Shown one piece after another: positions 36,860-45,105 of a stretch of DNA of 64,000 nt (its first letter is position 1; every line of letters starts with the position of its first letter). Source of the DNA: Anaerococcus sp. Marseille-P3915 (GTDB taxonomy: Bacteria > Bacillota > Clostridia > Tissierellales > Peptoniphilaceae). The notes beneath the pieces are model-generated. The model saw nothing but the letters and a program-made list of their open reading frames with translations. It did no database searches and was not told the origin of the DNA. The position numbers were made by a program, and so were the translations under genes. The stretch lies in contig NZ_LT984887.1 in assembly GCF_900258475.1 (NCBI RefSeq), positions 1,357,213-1,421,212 on the forward strand, read 5' to 3'.

Positions 36860-37432
36860 TTACATTTTCCAAATTTTAGTATTTGATGATGATACTCCAA
36901 TAGCCCCTGCCTTTAGGGCTGCCATAGCATCTTCCTTATCTCTGATGAGCCCTCCACCAATAAGTGGCACCTGGCTCCAGCCTGTAATTTCTTCGATGAT
37001 TTTAGGCATTATACCTGGCAAAATTTCTAGAAGATCAGCAGAGGTGTTTTTGATTGTATCCTTGACACTTTCATAAGATAAGCTATCCAAGAGAAAAAAT
37101 CTTAAGACAGACTTAAGGCCAATCTTCCTAGCTTCATAGGCATTTTGTGCCCTTGTTGTAATTATTCCGTCAGCTTCTGTGTATTTTTTGATAAAACTAG
37201 GTGAATAGCGAGATGATGACAATCCTTCTATTAGGCCTTCGTGAACAAAGACTATCTTATTCTTAGACTTTAATTTCTTGACTATGGTAGGAAGACTTTC
37301 TATATTGCCATATAATACAAAAACTAATTTATTATCTGAATATTCTTCCTTAAGACTCTCTCTTAAGTCTTTACCATCTTTGATAGCCATTATTATTGGA
37401 TTTTCATATAATTCTTCTCTTATATCTAGCAT
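36860..37432 (-). CDS. glpP: Glycerol-3-phosphate responsive antiterminator GlpP
   Basis: 190 residues. The TIM-barrel-like GlpP fold is recognised from ENPIIMAIKDG, VFVHEGLIEGLSSS, DGIITTRAQNAYEARKIGL, LEILPGIMPKII and PLIGGGLIRDKEDAM. In Bacillus subtilis GlpP bound to glycerol-3-phosphate stops termination in the leaders of glp mRNAs. I chose ATG at 37432 because GAGGAGA lies just upstream; the longer frame runs through its own leader terminator. Three attenuated leaders here are its likely targets, its own included. Confidence 0.95.
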   Translation of the reverse strand: MLDIREELYENPIIMAIKDGKDLRESLKEEYSDNKLVFVLYGNIESLPTIVKKLKSKNKIVFVHEGLIEGLSSSRYSPSFIKKYTEADGIITTRAQNAYEARKIGLKSVLRFFLLDSLSYESVKDTIKNTSADLLEILPGIMPKIIEEITGWSQVPLIGGGLIRDKEDAMAALKAGAIGVSSSNTKIWKM

Positions 37433-37452
37433 ATCTCTCCTCAAAACACACA

Positions 37453-37499
37453 AAACGAGCCTAATCTTAATCAAGCTCGTTTCTCTCATCTATTATAAC
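37453..37499 (-). promoter_or_regulatory. Promoter and GlpP-type leader terminator of glpP-glpK
   Basis: On the minus strand the extended -10 TGTTATAAT (TATAAT at 37492-37497) starts a short leader. AAACGAGC (37453-37460) pairs with GCTCGTTT (37475-37482), followed by TTTTGTGTGTTTTG before the ribosome site. The -35 is weak. Confidence 0.65.
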
Positions 37500-37559
37500 A
37501 TATTAATATATTATCACATTTACTAATTTTTTGCAAGTGTTTTCATAAAATTATCTTAG

Positions 37560-38255
37560 CTAAGAAAAAAGTTCTAACTCAGCTTCAGTAAGTTCTCTAT
37601 AATCACCCTCACCTAAATATGGGTCAAGCTTTAAATCTCCTATAGCTATTCTTTTTAAGCTGGTAACTTCATTTCCTAGATTTGAAAAAAGCCTCTTAAC
37701 AAGGTGAAACTTACCTTCTGTAACCTTAACAAGGGCCTTGTTTGGCTCTAGTATTTCAAGATCGGCAGGCCTTGCTGTGTAATCGTCTTCTTTTATATAG
37801 ACTCCATTTTTAAATTCCTCAATGAAGCTTTTATCAATTGGATCTCTTGTGATGGCCTCATAGGTCTTTGTAATATTTGAATTTGGACTTGTTATCTTAT
37901 GAATGAGTTTACCATCTGTCGATAGAATTAAAAGGCCAGTTGTATCCTTATCTAACCTACCTGCTATTGATAGGTCATAATCTAGGTAAAAATCATCTAA
38001 AAGGTCAATTACAGTCTCTTCCTCATCTTTTGTAGCTGATAAAACGCCTGCTGGCTTATTCATCATTAGATGGATATTTTCTATATATTCTACAAAATGG
38101 CCCATGTAGTAGACTTCATCTACATAAGGATCAACCTTTGTTGATGAATCCTTCACTATATTGCCATTTATTACTAGGGCTCCTTTTTTTGCATTTCTTT
38201 TTATATTTTTCCTGGTATCAAGGCCGGTATTGCCTATCATCTTGTCGACTCTCAT
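37560..38255 (-). CDS. rsuA: 16S rRNA pseudouridine synthase, RsuA/RluB family
   Basis: 231 residues. An N-terminal S4 RNA-binding domain (RVDKMIGNTGLDTRKNIKRNAKKGALVINGN) precedes the synthase domain. The catalytic Asp is in AGRLDKDTTGLLIL and MNKPAGVLSA is the family motif. RsuA modifies U516 of 16S rRNA; RluB/E relatives act on 23S rRNA, so the exact site is uncertain. It overlaps the PadR gene by 4 bases. Confidence 0.9.
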   Translation of the reverse strand: MRVDKMIGNTGLDTRKNIKRNAKKGALVINGNIVKDSSTKVDPYVDEVYYMGHFVEYIENIHLMMNKPAGVLSATKDEEETVIDLLDDFYLDYDLSIAGRLDKDTTGLLILSTDGKLIHKITSPNSNITKTYEAITRDPIDKSFIEEFKNGVYIKEDDYTARPADLEILEPNKALVKVTEGKFHLVKRLFSNLGNEVTSLKRIAIGDLKLDPYLGEGDYRELTEAELELFS

Positions 38256-38578
38256 TTTCTCCCCTTTTCTAGGATATTTGCCATGGCCTGGCTTAGACTA
38301 TCATATGATTTGTAAAAATCCTCAAGATAGTCCCTACCCTGATCTGTTATATAGTAATATTTTCTCTTAGGACCTATGTCTGATTTCCTGTAGGTGCCTA
38401 GGATTAGGCCTTTTTTGATAAGCCTAGTCAATATCGGGTAGACAGTTCCTTCTGTCATATTGTAAAAACCATTTAGCTTGAGTTCTTCAATTATTTCATA
38501 GCCATAGGTTTCCTTATTTTTGATTATGTGCAGGATTATCCCATCGATCAATCCCTTTAACATTTGCGAATCTATCAT
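38252..38578 (-). CDS. PadR-family transcriptional regulator
   Basis: 108 residues. The winged-helix core is LKGLIDGIILHIIKNKETYGYEI followed by GTVYPILTRLIKKGLI, the PadR signature, and ITDQGRDYLEDF. Members are repressors, often of transporters or stress genes. Here it is coupled to a pseudouridine synthase gene, so its target is not obvious. Confidence 0.92.
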   Translation of the reverse strand: MIDSQMLKGLIDGIILHIIKNKETYGYEIIEELKLNGFYNMTEGTVYPILTRLIKKGLILGTYRKSDIGPKRKYYYITDQGRDYLEDFYKSYDSLSQAMANILEKGRK

Positions 38579-38618
38579 TTTATCACCTAGCTATATTGTA
38601 TTACATAGTAGACTTTTA

Positions 38619-41180
38619 TCAATCTCTTTTGCAAAAATACTTCATCTGGCAGAATTTGCACTTATCCTCATCCTCAGTCCTTCTTAGGGTGAGGTTTTCA
38701 TCGATTAGCTTTGCAATCTTATCAATCTCATTTATATCAAAATCTGTTGGGGCTACTTCTATGAGCCTATCTTCTTCTATAAAATAAAGATACATCTTGT
38801 TCACATCCTTGCCTGTGGCCTTGACTAGGTGCCTGTAGGTCATGAGCTGATTTTTGTAGGCTTCGATAAAACCTCCCTTATAAGATCCTGTTTTTATATC
38901 CAAAATCGACCCGTCTTTTAGGCCTATATCCACCTTTCCCTGGAGGATGTAAAAGTTTCTATCTAGCTTGTAATTTGCTTCCACAGAGCCTATTTCAAAG
39001 TCTCTTTTGGAAAAATTGTCCAAAGGCTCCTTATATTTTGGATTATCCTTAAGAAAAGCTTCAAATTTTTCCTTATCTTCTGGCCTTAAGGCCATGTATT
39101 CTGCAAGTTTATGGGTATTGGTACCAAAGGAGAGGGCTTCTGTCTTTAGGGCTTTAAAATCAAATTTTCTGATAAATCTGTAGGATAAAGGACAAGACTT
39201 GTAGACTTCTATGTCTGTTGTGTAGGCTAGGGTCTTCTTTTCCTTCTCTTCTTCGGTTCTTTTAAAATCAATTGTCTTTAAAATCGAGCTTGGAGGATAT
39301 TTTTTTGCAAAATTTGCAAGCCTTACATCTTTATTATTATCAAGCAAAACCAGGAGGTTTTTGGCCCTGGTAAAGCCTGTATAGTATTTCCTATAAAAGT
39401 CTTTTACGAAAGTAAAGTCCTTTGGATCTCTCTTTGCTAGGAAATCATTGGTATTTGCCCTTGGCTTATCATAAAGACCAGATATAAAGACTGTATCAAA
39501 CTCAAGGCCCTTGGCCTGGTGGATGGTCATGAAATTTACCGCATCCTTGTGACTTTCAAGGTCTTTTAATTCTTCAATGGCCTTTGATGAGTAGAGGTGT
39601 AAGATATAAGCTTCTACAAATTCTTTGTAATAATCTTCATCCCTGTCATTTCCATAAATCTCATCAAAATCCCTTGCAGCTCCTATGAAGGCAGAAATAT
39701 TTGTAATCTCCCTTAAGGCTTCCATTTCCTTTTCATCTTTTATAAGAAAGGCCCTAAAATAATCAAGACCTAGAGCTTGGTAGAGGAGATTTGTGACAGG
39801 TATATCAGCGTCCTTTTTAGAATCGATAAAGTCCATGATTTCCTTATTTTGGACTAAAGAAAGATCATTATTAAGGTCAAAAAGATAATTCATGTAGGCA
39901 ATTTTTTCCTTGGCATCTCTGCCATAAGCATTGGCCGGGTCTTCATAATATGGACTAAGACCTACTAGCTTCATTAGAATAAATACAAGGGCTCTTATCT
40001 CGCTTCTTTCAAAATATTTAGCAGATTTCTTATTTAATACCCTTAGACCATTTGCTTCAAAAAAAGCTTGGAGATTGTTTACATAATCATTTCCCAAGGA
40101 TGGGAATAAAAAGGCGATTTGGCCAAGATTTATATAGGTAGATAAAATTTTTACAACCTTCAATAAATTGCCATATTCATAGGCCCTGGCCCTAACTATT
40201 GTATTTGGATTAGAATCCTTAACCTTGGCCCTGAGATTTTTATCTATTATATCCTTAGCACCCAAGCTTTTAAGCCAAGCACTCGCCCCATCTAGGATGT
40301 GTTGGTTGGACCTATAATTTATATCAAGCCTATAAATATTTGCCCTATAGCCCTTAGCCTTATAGAAATTGTCGCTAAAATTGGTTAAGTTTTTTGGATC
40401 TGCCCCCCTAAAGGCATATAGGGACTGGTCATCGTCACCAAAGACCATGATTTCCTTATCCCTGACTAGCTTAAAGGCAATCTCCTGCTGGATGTGGTTG
40501 GTGTCTTGGTATTCATCGACTATGACAAAATCAATGGCAGACCTGATTTCTTCTCCCCTTATAGGGTCATCTAAGAGCCTATAAAAATCCCTTAAAATCA
40601 TCTGGAAGTTGACTAGATTTCTGTCTGTTAATATTTTTTCATGAGTAAGGAAAATTTTGCCAGCAAAGGCCTCTTTTGGGTCCTCGCTTGCTAGTAATTT
40701 TAGGGGGTCGTAGAGCTTGTTTGTTATTTCTTCGTAGATATTTTTTATGACAAAGACGTCGTTGTAGTCTATAAATATATCATAGTCTGGGATTTTTTTG
40801 TAAAGGTCCAGATTTTTTTCGATTATATAGGTCTCCATCACCGTATCTATGATGGTCTTATCAAGGAAATTCTCATCAAGGACTGGGTATTTTTCCATAA
40901 AATCAAGAGCCAAGGAGTGGAAATTTCCTATCATCATATCCTTAAGCTCAGCTCTTATTCCTTCGTTTTTAAATTCTGAAATTATCCTTGTAGAAAGCTC
41001 CTTGGCAGCCTTTTTGGTGAAGGTAGTAATTAGAATCCTATTTGCCTGATAGCCCTCGTTTTTTATAAGGCTTACTACCTTTTTGACTATAGTAAAGGTC
41101 TTGCCAGTGCCCGGGCCTGCAATTACTGCTGCAGGAGTTCTTGCCTTATTTATAATTATATCTTGCTTTTCATTAATCAT
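38619..41180 (-). CDS. UvrD/Rep-type helicase fused to a Cas4/AddB-like nuclease domain
   Basis: 853 residues. SF1 helicase motifs: GPGTGKTFTIVKK (I), VIVDEYQDTN (II), FGDDDQSLYAFRGAD (III), YRSNQHIL (IV), TIHQAKGLEFD (V) and YTGFTRAKNLL (VI). The C-terminal PD-(D/E)XK nuclease shows GKVDIGLKDGSILDIKTG and a four-Cys set, one in YKSCPLSYRF and three in CKFCQMKYFC, as in AddB/Cas4 iron-sulfur nucleases. It probably resects or unwinds DNA during repair. AddAB needs two large proteins; this is one chain. It overlaps the acetyltransferase gene by 4 bases. Confidence 0.9.
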   Translation of the reverse strand: MINEKQDIIINKARTPAAVIAGPGTGKTFTIVKKVVSLIKNEGYQANRILITTFTKKAAKELSTRIISEFKNEGIRAELKDMMIGNFHSLALDFMEKYPVLDENFLDKTIIDTVMETYIIEKNLDLYKKIPDYDIFIDYNDVFVIKNIYEEITNKLYDPLKLLASEDPKEAFAGKIFLTHEKILTDRNLVNFQMILRDFYRLLDDPIRGEEIRSAIDFVIVDEYQDTNHIQQEIAFKLVRDKEIMVFGDDDQSLYAFRGADPKNLTNFSDNFYKAKGYRANIYRLDINYRSNQHILDGASAWLKSLGAKDIIDKNLRAKVKDSNPNTIVRARAYEYGNLLKVVKILSTYINLGQIAFLFPSLGNDYVNNLQAFFEANGLRVLNKKSAKYFERSEIRALVFILMKLVGLSPYYEDPANAYGRDAKEKIAYMNYLFDLNNDLSLVQNKEIMDFIDSKKDADIPVTNLLYQALGLDYFRAFLIKDEKEMEALREITNISAFIGAARDFDEIYGNDRDEDYYKEFVEAYILHLYSSKAIEELKDLESHKDAVNFMTIHQAKGLEFDTVFISGLYDKPRANTNDFLAKRDPKDFTFVKDFYRKYYTGFTRAKNLLVLLDNNKDVRLANFAKKYPPSSILKTIDFKRTEEEKEKKTLAYTTDIEVYKSCPLSYRFIRKFDFKALKTEALSFGTNTHKLAEYMALRPEDKEKFEAFLKDNPKYKEPLDNFSKRDFEIGSVEANYKLDRNFYILQGKVDIGLKDGSILDIKTGSYKGGFIEAYKNQLMTYRHLVKATGKDVNKMYLYFIEEDRLIEVAPTDFDINEIDKIAKLIDENLTLRRTEDEDKCKFCQMKYFCKRD

Positions 41181-41677
41181 AACATTAACTCATAGGCTAT
41201 TCTTGGCTTTTTCTTACCTTCTTCATCAATTAAAATTTTCCCAATTTTTTTAAAGCCATATTTATTTAACAAAGACCTCATCCTAAAATTATCATGGTGG
41301 GTATCTATCCTTAGGCTATCAAGATTTAAATAAATTCCATACTTTAGTATCTCCATCATAAATCTTGAACCAAGTCCCTTTTCCCTAGATTCAATATCCA
41401 CTGCAAAGGTATGAATGGTAATGTAATTTTCCCCATTAAAATCCTGGTCAAGGTCTTTATAAGGTGATTCCTTATCATCAGAAAGGTATGCATAGGCCTT
41501 AACCTCCCCCTTATCTTCGTAGACATAAGACTTGCCTTTAATAATTTGATTACAAAGAAAATCCCTATCCATAGACCCAATCTGCCATTGGTCTATACCA
41601 TCTTCCTTTAGGGCTTTTTTAGCATTTTCTATTATGTATTCAATTTTGTTTATATCTTTAATTTCTGCTCTTCTCAT
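41177..41677 (-). CDS. GNAT-family N-acetyltransferase
   Basis: 166 residues. The GNAT core is visible as ITIHTFAVDIESREKGLGSRFMMEIL (motif A, acetyl-CoA pyrophosphate loop) and LRIDTHHDNFRMRSLLNKYGFKKIG (motif B). The substrate is unknown. It is transcribed ahead of, and overlaps, the helicase gene. Confidence 0.88.
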   Translation of the reverse strand: MRRAEIKDINKIEYIIENAKKALKEDGIDQWQIGSMDRDFLCNQIIKGKSYVYEDKGEVKAYAYLSDDKESPYKDLDQDFNGENYITIHTFAVDIESREKGLGSRFMMEILKYGIYLNLDSLRIDTHHDNFRMRSLLNKYGFKKIGKILIDEEGKKKPRIAYELML

Positions 41678-41708
41678 AGAAATATTATACCATAAAAGCT
41701 TCTTATCG

Positions 41709-41737
41709 TTGTTATAATCTTATCAAAGTGATATAAT
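41709..41737 (+). promoter_or_regulatory. Promoter with candidate Rex operator
   Basis: TTGTTA (-35, 41709-41714) and TATAAT (-10, 41732-41737) are 17 bases apart. TTGTTATAATCTTATCAA (41709-41726) matches 12 of the 14 fixed positions of the clostridial Rex site TTGTTAANNNNTTAACAA and covers the -35. Rex is encoded in this window. Sites of this quality can occur by chance in AT-rich DNA. Confidence 0.5.
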
Positions 41738-41771
41738 TATAAGAGATAAGCAAAATATGAAAGGATAGTAA

Positions 41772-42953
41772 ATGTACGATTATTTAATTATAGGAAATGG
41801 TATAGCTGGTCTATCAGCTGCAGAAGAAATTAGAAAACACGAAGATACAGCGACTATACTCATAGTATCTGATGAAAAGGGTCATACCTATTGGAGAACA
41901 AGGCTATCAGAGCTAATTGCCAAGGACTTTAACGATGATGAAATCCTTGTCAAGAAAGACCCTTGGTATAATGACAGACACATAGAGGAAAGATTTAATA
42001 CAAAGGTTGTAAAAATAGATAAGGACAAGAAGCTTGCCTACCTTGAAGATGGAGAAGAGATAGAATATGGCAAGATTCTAATTGCAACAGGAGCTCATGC
42101 CTTTATCCCACCTATCAAAAACGCTGACAGCCAAGGTGTTTTTGCAATAAGAAGCTCAGAAGACCTAGTAGAATTTAAAAATTATGTCAAAGATAAGAAA
42201 AAATTAGTCATAATCGGCGGTGGCATCCTAGGACTAGAAGCTGCTGATTCAGCCCACAAGCTTGGCCTTGATATCCTTGTAATTGAAGCCTTTGATTACC
42301 TACTAGCTAGACAGCTTGACAGAGACCTTTCAGGCAAATTAGAAAAGGCCCTAAATGAGATGGGAATTGAAACCCTAACAGGCAAAAATACCAAGGAAAT
42401 CCTAATCGAAGATGGCCACGTTGTTGGAGTAAAGCTATCAGATGATTCAGAAATCAAAGCTGATGCCATCATGATTCAAGCAGGTGTAAGATCTAATATA
42501 GAAATCGCCCAAAACTCAGATCTAGCCACAGACAGGGGCATCCTAGTAGGAGAAGACCTAAAAGTAGAAGGCTATGACATCTATGCAGCAGGAGATGTGG
42601 CTCAAATAGATAATTTCACAATCGGACTTTGGACAGCCAGCATGGAAATGGGCAAGATTGCCGGTGCCAACATGACTGGAGAACATAGAACTTATGAAAA
42701 ACCAAAACCATTCTCAACTCTAATGATTGGTGATATCAAGCTATTTTCTGCAGGAATGAATTCTGGCGAAGGTATTGAAGAAGAAAAAATCGAAAAAGAC
42801 GGAAAAATCTACAAACTCTTTAAAAATGGAGATAAGTTTGTAGGCGGCATCCTTTGGGGAGATATAAAATACCAAATGGATGTCAAAGCTATAGTCTTTG
42901 AAGGCAAAGACCCAGCTGAGACAAAACTAGGCGCAGAAATATTTGGTCTTTAA
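41772..42953 (+). CDS. FAD/NAD(P)-dependent oxidoreductase, NADH:rubredoxin oxidoreductase type
   Basis: 393 residues. The FAD-binding motif is YLIIGNGIAGLSAAEEI, the NAD motif VIIGGGILGLEAADSAHKLG, and the second FAD motif YDIYAAGDVAQ. Length and the HTYWRTRLSELI segment fit the clostridial NADH:rubredoxin reductase group, which feeds rubredoxin for oxygen and peroxide removal. The rubredoxin gene at 20767 would be a partner. It has its own promoter with a possible Rex site, and a strong terminator. Confidence 0.85.
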   Translation: MYDYLIIGNGIAGLSAAEEIRKHEDTATILIVSDEKGHTYWRTRLSELIAKDFNDDEILVKKDPWYNDRHIEERFNTKVVKIDKDKKLAYLEDGEEIEYGKILIATGAHAFIPPIKNADSQGVFAIRSSEDLVEFKNYVKDKKKLVIIGGGILGLEAADSAHKLGLDILVIEAFDYLLARQLDRDLSGKLEKALNEMGIETLTGKNTKEILIEDGHVVGVKLSDDSEIKADAIMIQAGVRSNIEIAQNSDLATDRGILVGEDLKVEGYDIYAAGDVAQIDNFTIGLWTASMEMGKIAGANMTGEHRTYEKPKPFSTLMIGDIKLFSAGMNSGEGIEEEKIEKDGKIYKLFKNGDKFVGGILWGDIKYQMDVKAIVFEGKDPAETKLGAEIFGL

Positions 42954-42957
42954 TTTA

Positions 42958-42999
42958 AAAAATCCAAGATGATCATAAGGATCGCCTTGGATTTTTTAT
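42958..42999. terminator. Bidirectional terminator between convergent genes
   Basis: AAAAAATCCAAG pairs with CTTGGATTTTTT around a loop of about 17 bases. It serves the oxidoreductase and uracil permease genes. Confidence 0.85.
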
Positions 43000-43008
43000 T
43001 TGCTAAAT

Positions 43009-44274
43009 TTATTGATTTGTTAAGTTTAATTTTCTTAAAAGAGTCATAAAGGCTGATAGGACAACTGCTACAACAGATGCTAGAACCATGCCTGATAGGT
43101 TTATTGACCCAAACTTAATTGATAGGCCTGAAAGACCAGCTATAAATATTACTGATGTTAGAACTAGGTTTATAGATTTTGAATAATCGATCCTTTGATC
43201 TACCAAAAGCCTGATGCCGCTTGTACCAATCATTCCATAAAGTAGGAAGGTTACCCCGCCTATGACATTGCCTGGAATGGTTGAGATAAAGGCTGCAAGT
43301 GGTCCAAAGAAGGCCATAAGGATTGAAACTACAGCAGCTCCGCCTATAACTTGTACTGAATAAACTCCTGTAATAGCCATAACCCCGATGTTTTCACCAT
43401 AAGTTGTAGTTGGTACACCACCTACAAGACCTGAAATGGCTGTAGAGAAGTTATCTGCAAAGATTGACCTGTGTAGGCCTGGATCTTTTAGAAGGTCCTT
43501 GCCGACGATATTTGAAGTAACGACCTGGTGGGAAATGTGCTCGCTTGTTATAACAAGTATTACCGGTAGCATAGCAAGGATTGATTCTACTGAAAACTTG
43601 GCCAAGTGAAAGTTTGGCATAGTAAATAGCTTTGCTTCAAGAACAGGTGTAAAGTCAACCATATCAAAAAATACAGCTGAAATATAACCTACAATTATAG
43701 CAATTAGGATAGGAATTGTTGAGAAAAATCCCTTAAAGGCTACAGAACCGATGATGGCTGTAAGTAGGGTTATGCCAAAAACTATAAAGTCCTTAGAGCT
43801 AGCTGTATCTGTCATAAGGTTAGCACCAATGGCACCTCCTGTGACAGTATTGCCTGCAAGCTCAAAACCAATTAGGGCTACAACAGCACCCATAGCAGCA
43901 GGTGGCAATACTACATCAATCCATTTTATGCCAAACTTATAGATAATATAGGCCATGATACAACCCAAAATTCCGACTACAACAAAGGCACCTTGCGCAT
44001 ATTCAAATCCTTGTTTTGCAATAATAGCTGTACCTGGTGCTAAAAATGCAAATGAGGAACCCAAATAAGCAGGTGCCTTGCCTTTAGTAATAAGTATAAA
44101 TAATAATGTTCCAATACCATTCATAAGAAGAACGATTCCTGGGTTAATTTGAAATAAAATAGGAACTAAAACAGATGCCCCAAACATTGCAAAAGTATGT
44201 TGCAAAGATAGCGGCAATAGTAATTTAGCTGGAACCTTGTCATCAATATGATAGATTTTCTTTTCTTTAGACAT
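43009..44274 (-). CDS. uraA: Uracil/xanthine permease family transporter
   Basis: About 421 residues with 12-14 membrane helices, NCS2 family. The N-terminal LPLSLQHTFAMFGASVLVP is the UraA hallmark with the QH motif. TSEHISHQVVTSNIVG and TTTYGENIGVMAITGVYS hold the Glu residues that bind uracil. It imports uracil with protons. I chose ATG at 44274 because GGAGG lies 6 bases upstream. Monocistronic. Confidence 0.9.
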   Translation of the reverse strand: MSKEKKIYHIDDKVPAKLLLPLSLQHTFAMFGASVLVPILFQINPGIVLLMNGIGTLLFILITKGKAPAYLGSSFAFLAPGTAIIAKQGFEYAQGAFVVVGILGCIMAYIIYKFGIKWIDVVLPPAAMGAVVALIGFELAGNTVTGGAIGANLMTDTASSKDFIVFGITLLTAIIGSVAFKGFFSTIPILIAIIVGYISAVFFDMVDFTPVLEAKLFTMPNFHLAKFSVESILAMLPVILVITSEHISHQVVTSNIVGKDLLKDPGLHRSIFADNFSTAISGLVGGVPTTTYGENIGVMAITGVYSVQVIGGAAVVSILMAFFGPLAAFISTIPGNVIGGVTFLLYGMIGTSGIRLLVDQRIDYSKSINLVLTSVIFIAGLSGLSIKFGSINLSGMVLASVVAVVLSAFMTLLRKLNLTNQ

Positions 44275-44321
44275 AAATACCTCCATAAATTTTTCGGAAT
44301 CTAGGACCCCAAACTTCCTAT

Positions 44322-44350
44322 ATAATACCCAAAGAAAGATACTTTGTCAA
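44322..44350 (-). promoter_or_regulatory. Promoter of the uracil permease gene
   Basis: On the minus strand TTGACA and TATTAT are 17 bases apart. The leader is about 45 bases long, with a small GGAA/TTCC hairpin and no obvious PyrR site. Confidence 0.7.
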
Positions 44351-44451
44351 TGAAGATAAAGAAAAGTTTTGCAACTTTTTTTATAAGAAATCAAACTTGG
44401 GAAAGTAAGGCTGTGAGCCTAGCTATAGATTTATTTTAGAAAAAAATGTGA

Positions 44452-44457
44452 TATAAT
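44452..44457 (+). promoter_or_regulatory. Promoter -10 of the Fst-like toxin gene
   Basis: TATAAT preceded by TGA (extended -10). The -35 is weak. Transcription would begin near 44464, at the GTTATCATCG segment that pairs with the 3' end of the toxin reading frame. Confidence 0.5.
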
Positions 44458-44501
44458 ATATATGTTATCATCGGCCCACTAGGGTGGGAGGAGGTGATGT
44501 T

Positions 44502-44600
44502 ATGCATTTTTTCATTGAGTTCATAATTGCTGTCGCAGCGGAGATAACTGGTTACTATCTATGCAAGTGGCTTGATAGCAAAAATAACGATGATAACTAA
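44502..44600 (+). CDS. Small hydrophobic Fst-like type I toxin
   Basis: 32 residues: a membrane helix (about 3-21) followed by CKWLDSKNNDDN. The hydrophobic helix, WLD motif and charged tail are the features of Fst/par-family toxins. GGAGGAGGTGAT is a very strong ribosome site before ATG 44502, next to a CCCAC/GTGGG hairpin. GTTATCATCG (44464-44473) at the mRNA 5' end is exactly complementary to CGATGATAAC (44588-44597) at the 3' end, a pairing like the one that restrains translation in Fst RNA I. A convergent antisense RNA follows. Toxicity is inferred. Confidence 0.7.
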   Translation: MHFFIEFIIAVAAEITGYYLCKWLDSKNNDDN

Positions 44601-44604
44601 AGCA

Positions 44605-44671
44605 CGAAAAAAGAGACGAGCTAGCGACTCGTCTCTTTTAATATGCCATGCATTTCATTGAGTTCATGGTT
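44605..44671 (-). ncRNA. Antisense antitoxin RNA of the Fst-like system
   Basis: A promoter on the minus strand (TTGAAA at 44700-44705, 16-base spacer, TATAAT at 44678-44683) would start an RNA near 44671 that ends at the shared terminator near 44607: about 65 bases, the size of par RNA II. It would carry the complement of ATGCATTT-CATTGAGTTCAT (44648-44667). This 20-base stretch occurs at the toxin start (44502-44524), interrupted there only by TTT, so the RNA can cover the toxin start codon. Confidence 0.65.
44607..44639. terminator. Bidirectional terminator shared by toxin mRNA and antisense RNA
   Basis: AAAAAAGAGACGAG and CTCGTCTCTTTT form a long stem with a 7-base loop. T-runs in both directions let it end both convergent transcripts. 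Confidence 0.85.
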
Positions 44672-44677
44672 AGTATC

Positions 44678-44705
44678 ATTATACCCAAAACATCTAATAT
44701 TTCAA
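44678..44705 (-). promoter_or_regulatory. Promoter of the antisense RNA
   Basis: On the minus strand TTGAAA and a perfect TATAAT are 16 bases apart. No protein start follows before the terminator. Confidence 0.7.
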
Positions 44706-44737
44706 TATCTCTGATAATTCTGGGTTCACTATATAAT

Positions 44738-45049
44738 CTATTCTAATTCCTCACCATTAAAGGCATCTATGAAGTCGTCCTTGGCTCTGTTGGCTTTTTC
44801 TTTAGCCCTATCTACACCGCCTTTGACATTTTCAATACCTTCTTTAACTTCTTTTTTATTTTTCTTTAGTAGGTAGGCGCCTGCCCCTATTAGGAAGGCT
44901 CCCTTTGCTATTCTTGAAATAATATTTGGTTTATCTTTGTAATTGCTATCTTTAAACATTTTAGATCCTCTTTTCTTTTTATCATCTTTTAAAGCGTCGG
45001 TAATCTTATCTGCCGCCGCTATAGCTGCAAGTTTCTTAAATAATCCCAT
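44738..45049 (-). CDS. Small conserved protein with one membrane segment
   Basis: 103 residues. A basic N-terminal part (about 1-45), a short hydrophobic segment GAFLIGAGAYLL (about 50-61), and a charged helical C-terminus that may form a coiled coil. It could be a membrane-attached or phasin-like stress protein. Family not recognised. AGGAAG precedes the ATG. Confidence 0.55.
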   Translation of the reverse strand: MGLFKKLAAIAAADKITDALKDDKKKRGSKMFKDSNYKDKPNIISRIAKGAFLIGAGAYLLKKNKKEVKEGIENVKGGVDRAKEKANRAKDDFIDAFNGEELE

Positions 45050-45105
45050 AAGATACTTCCTTTCTAAGATAATACTTATCTTAAATATTTTATACCCACT
45101 TTTTC

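Noticed and set aside
44648..44667. A second, truncated toxin gene downstream of the Fst-like peptide
   Set aside because: Only the start region is repeated, with no ribosome site or membrane helix. It is better explained as the template of the antisense RNA.
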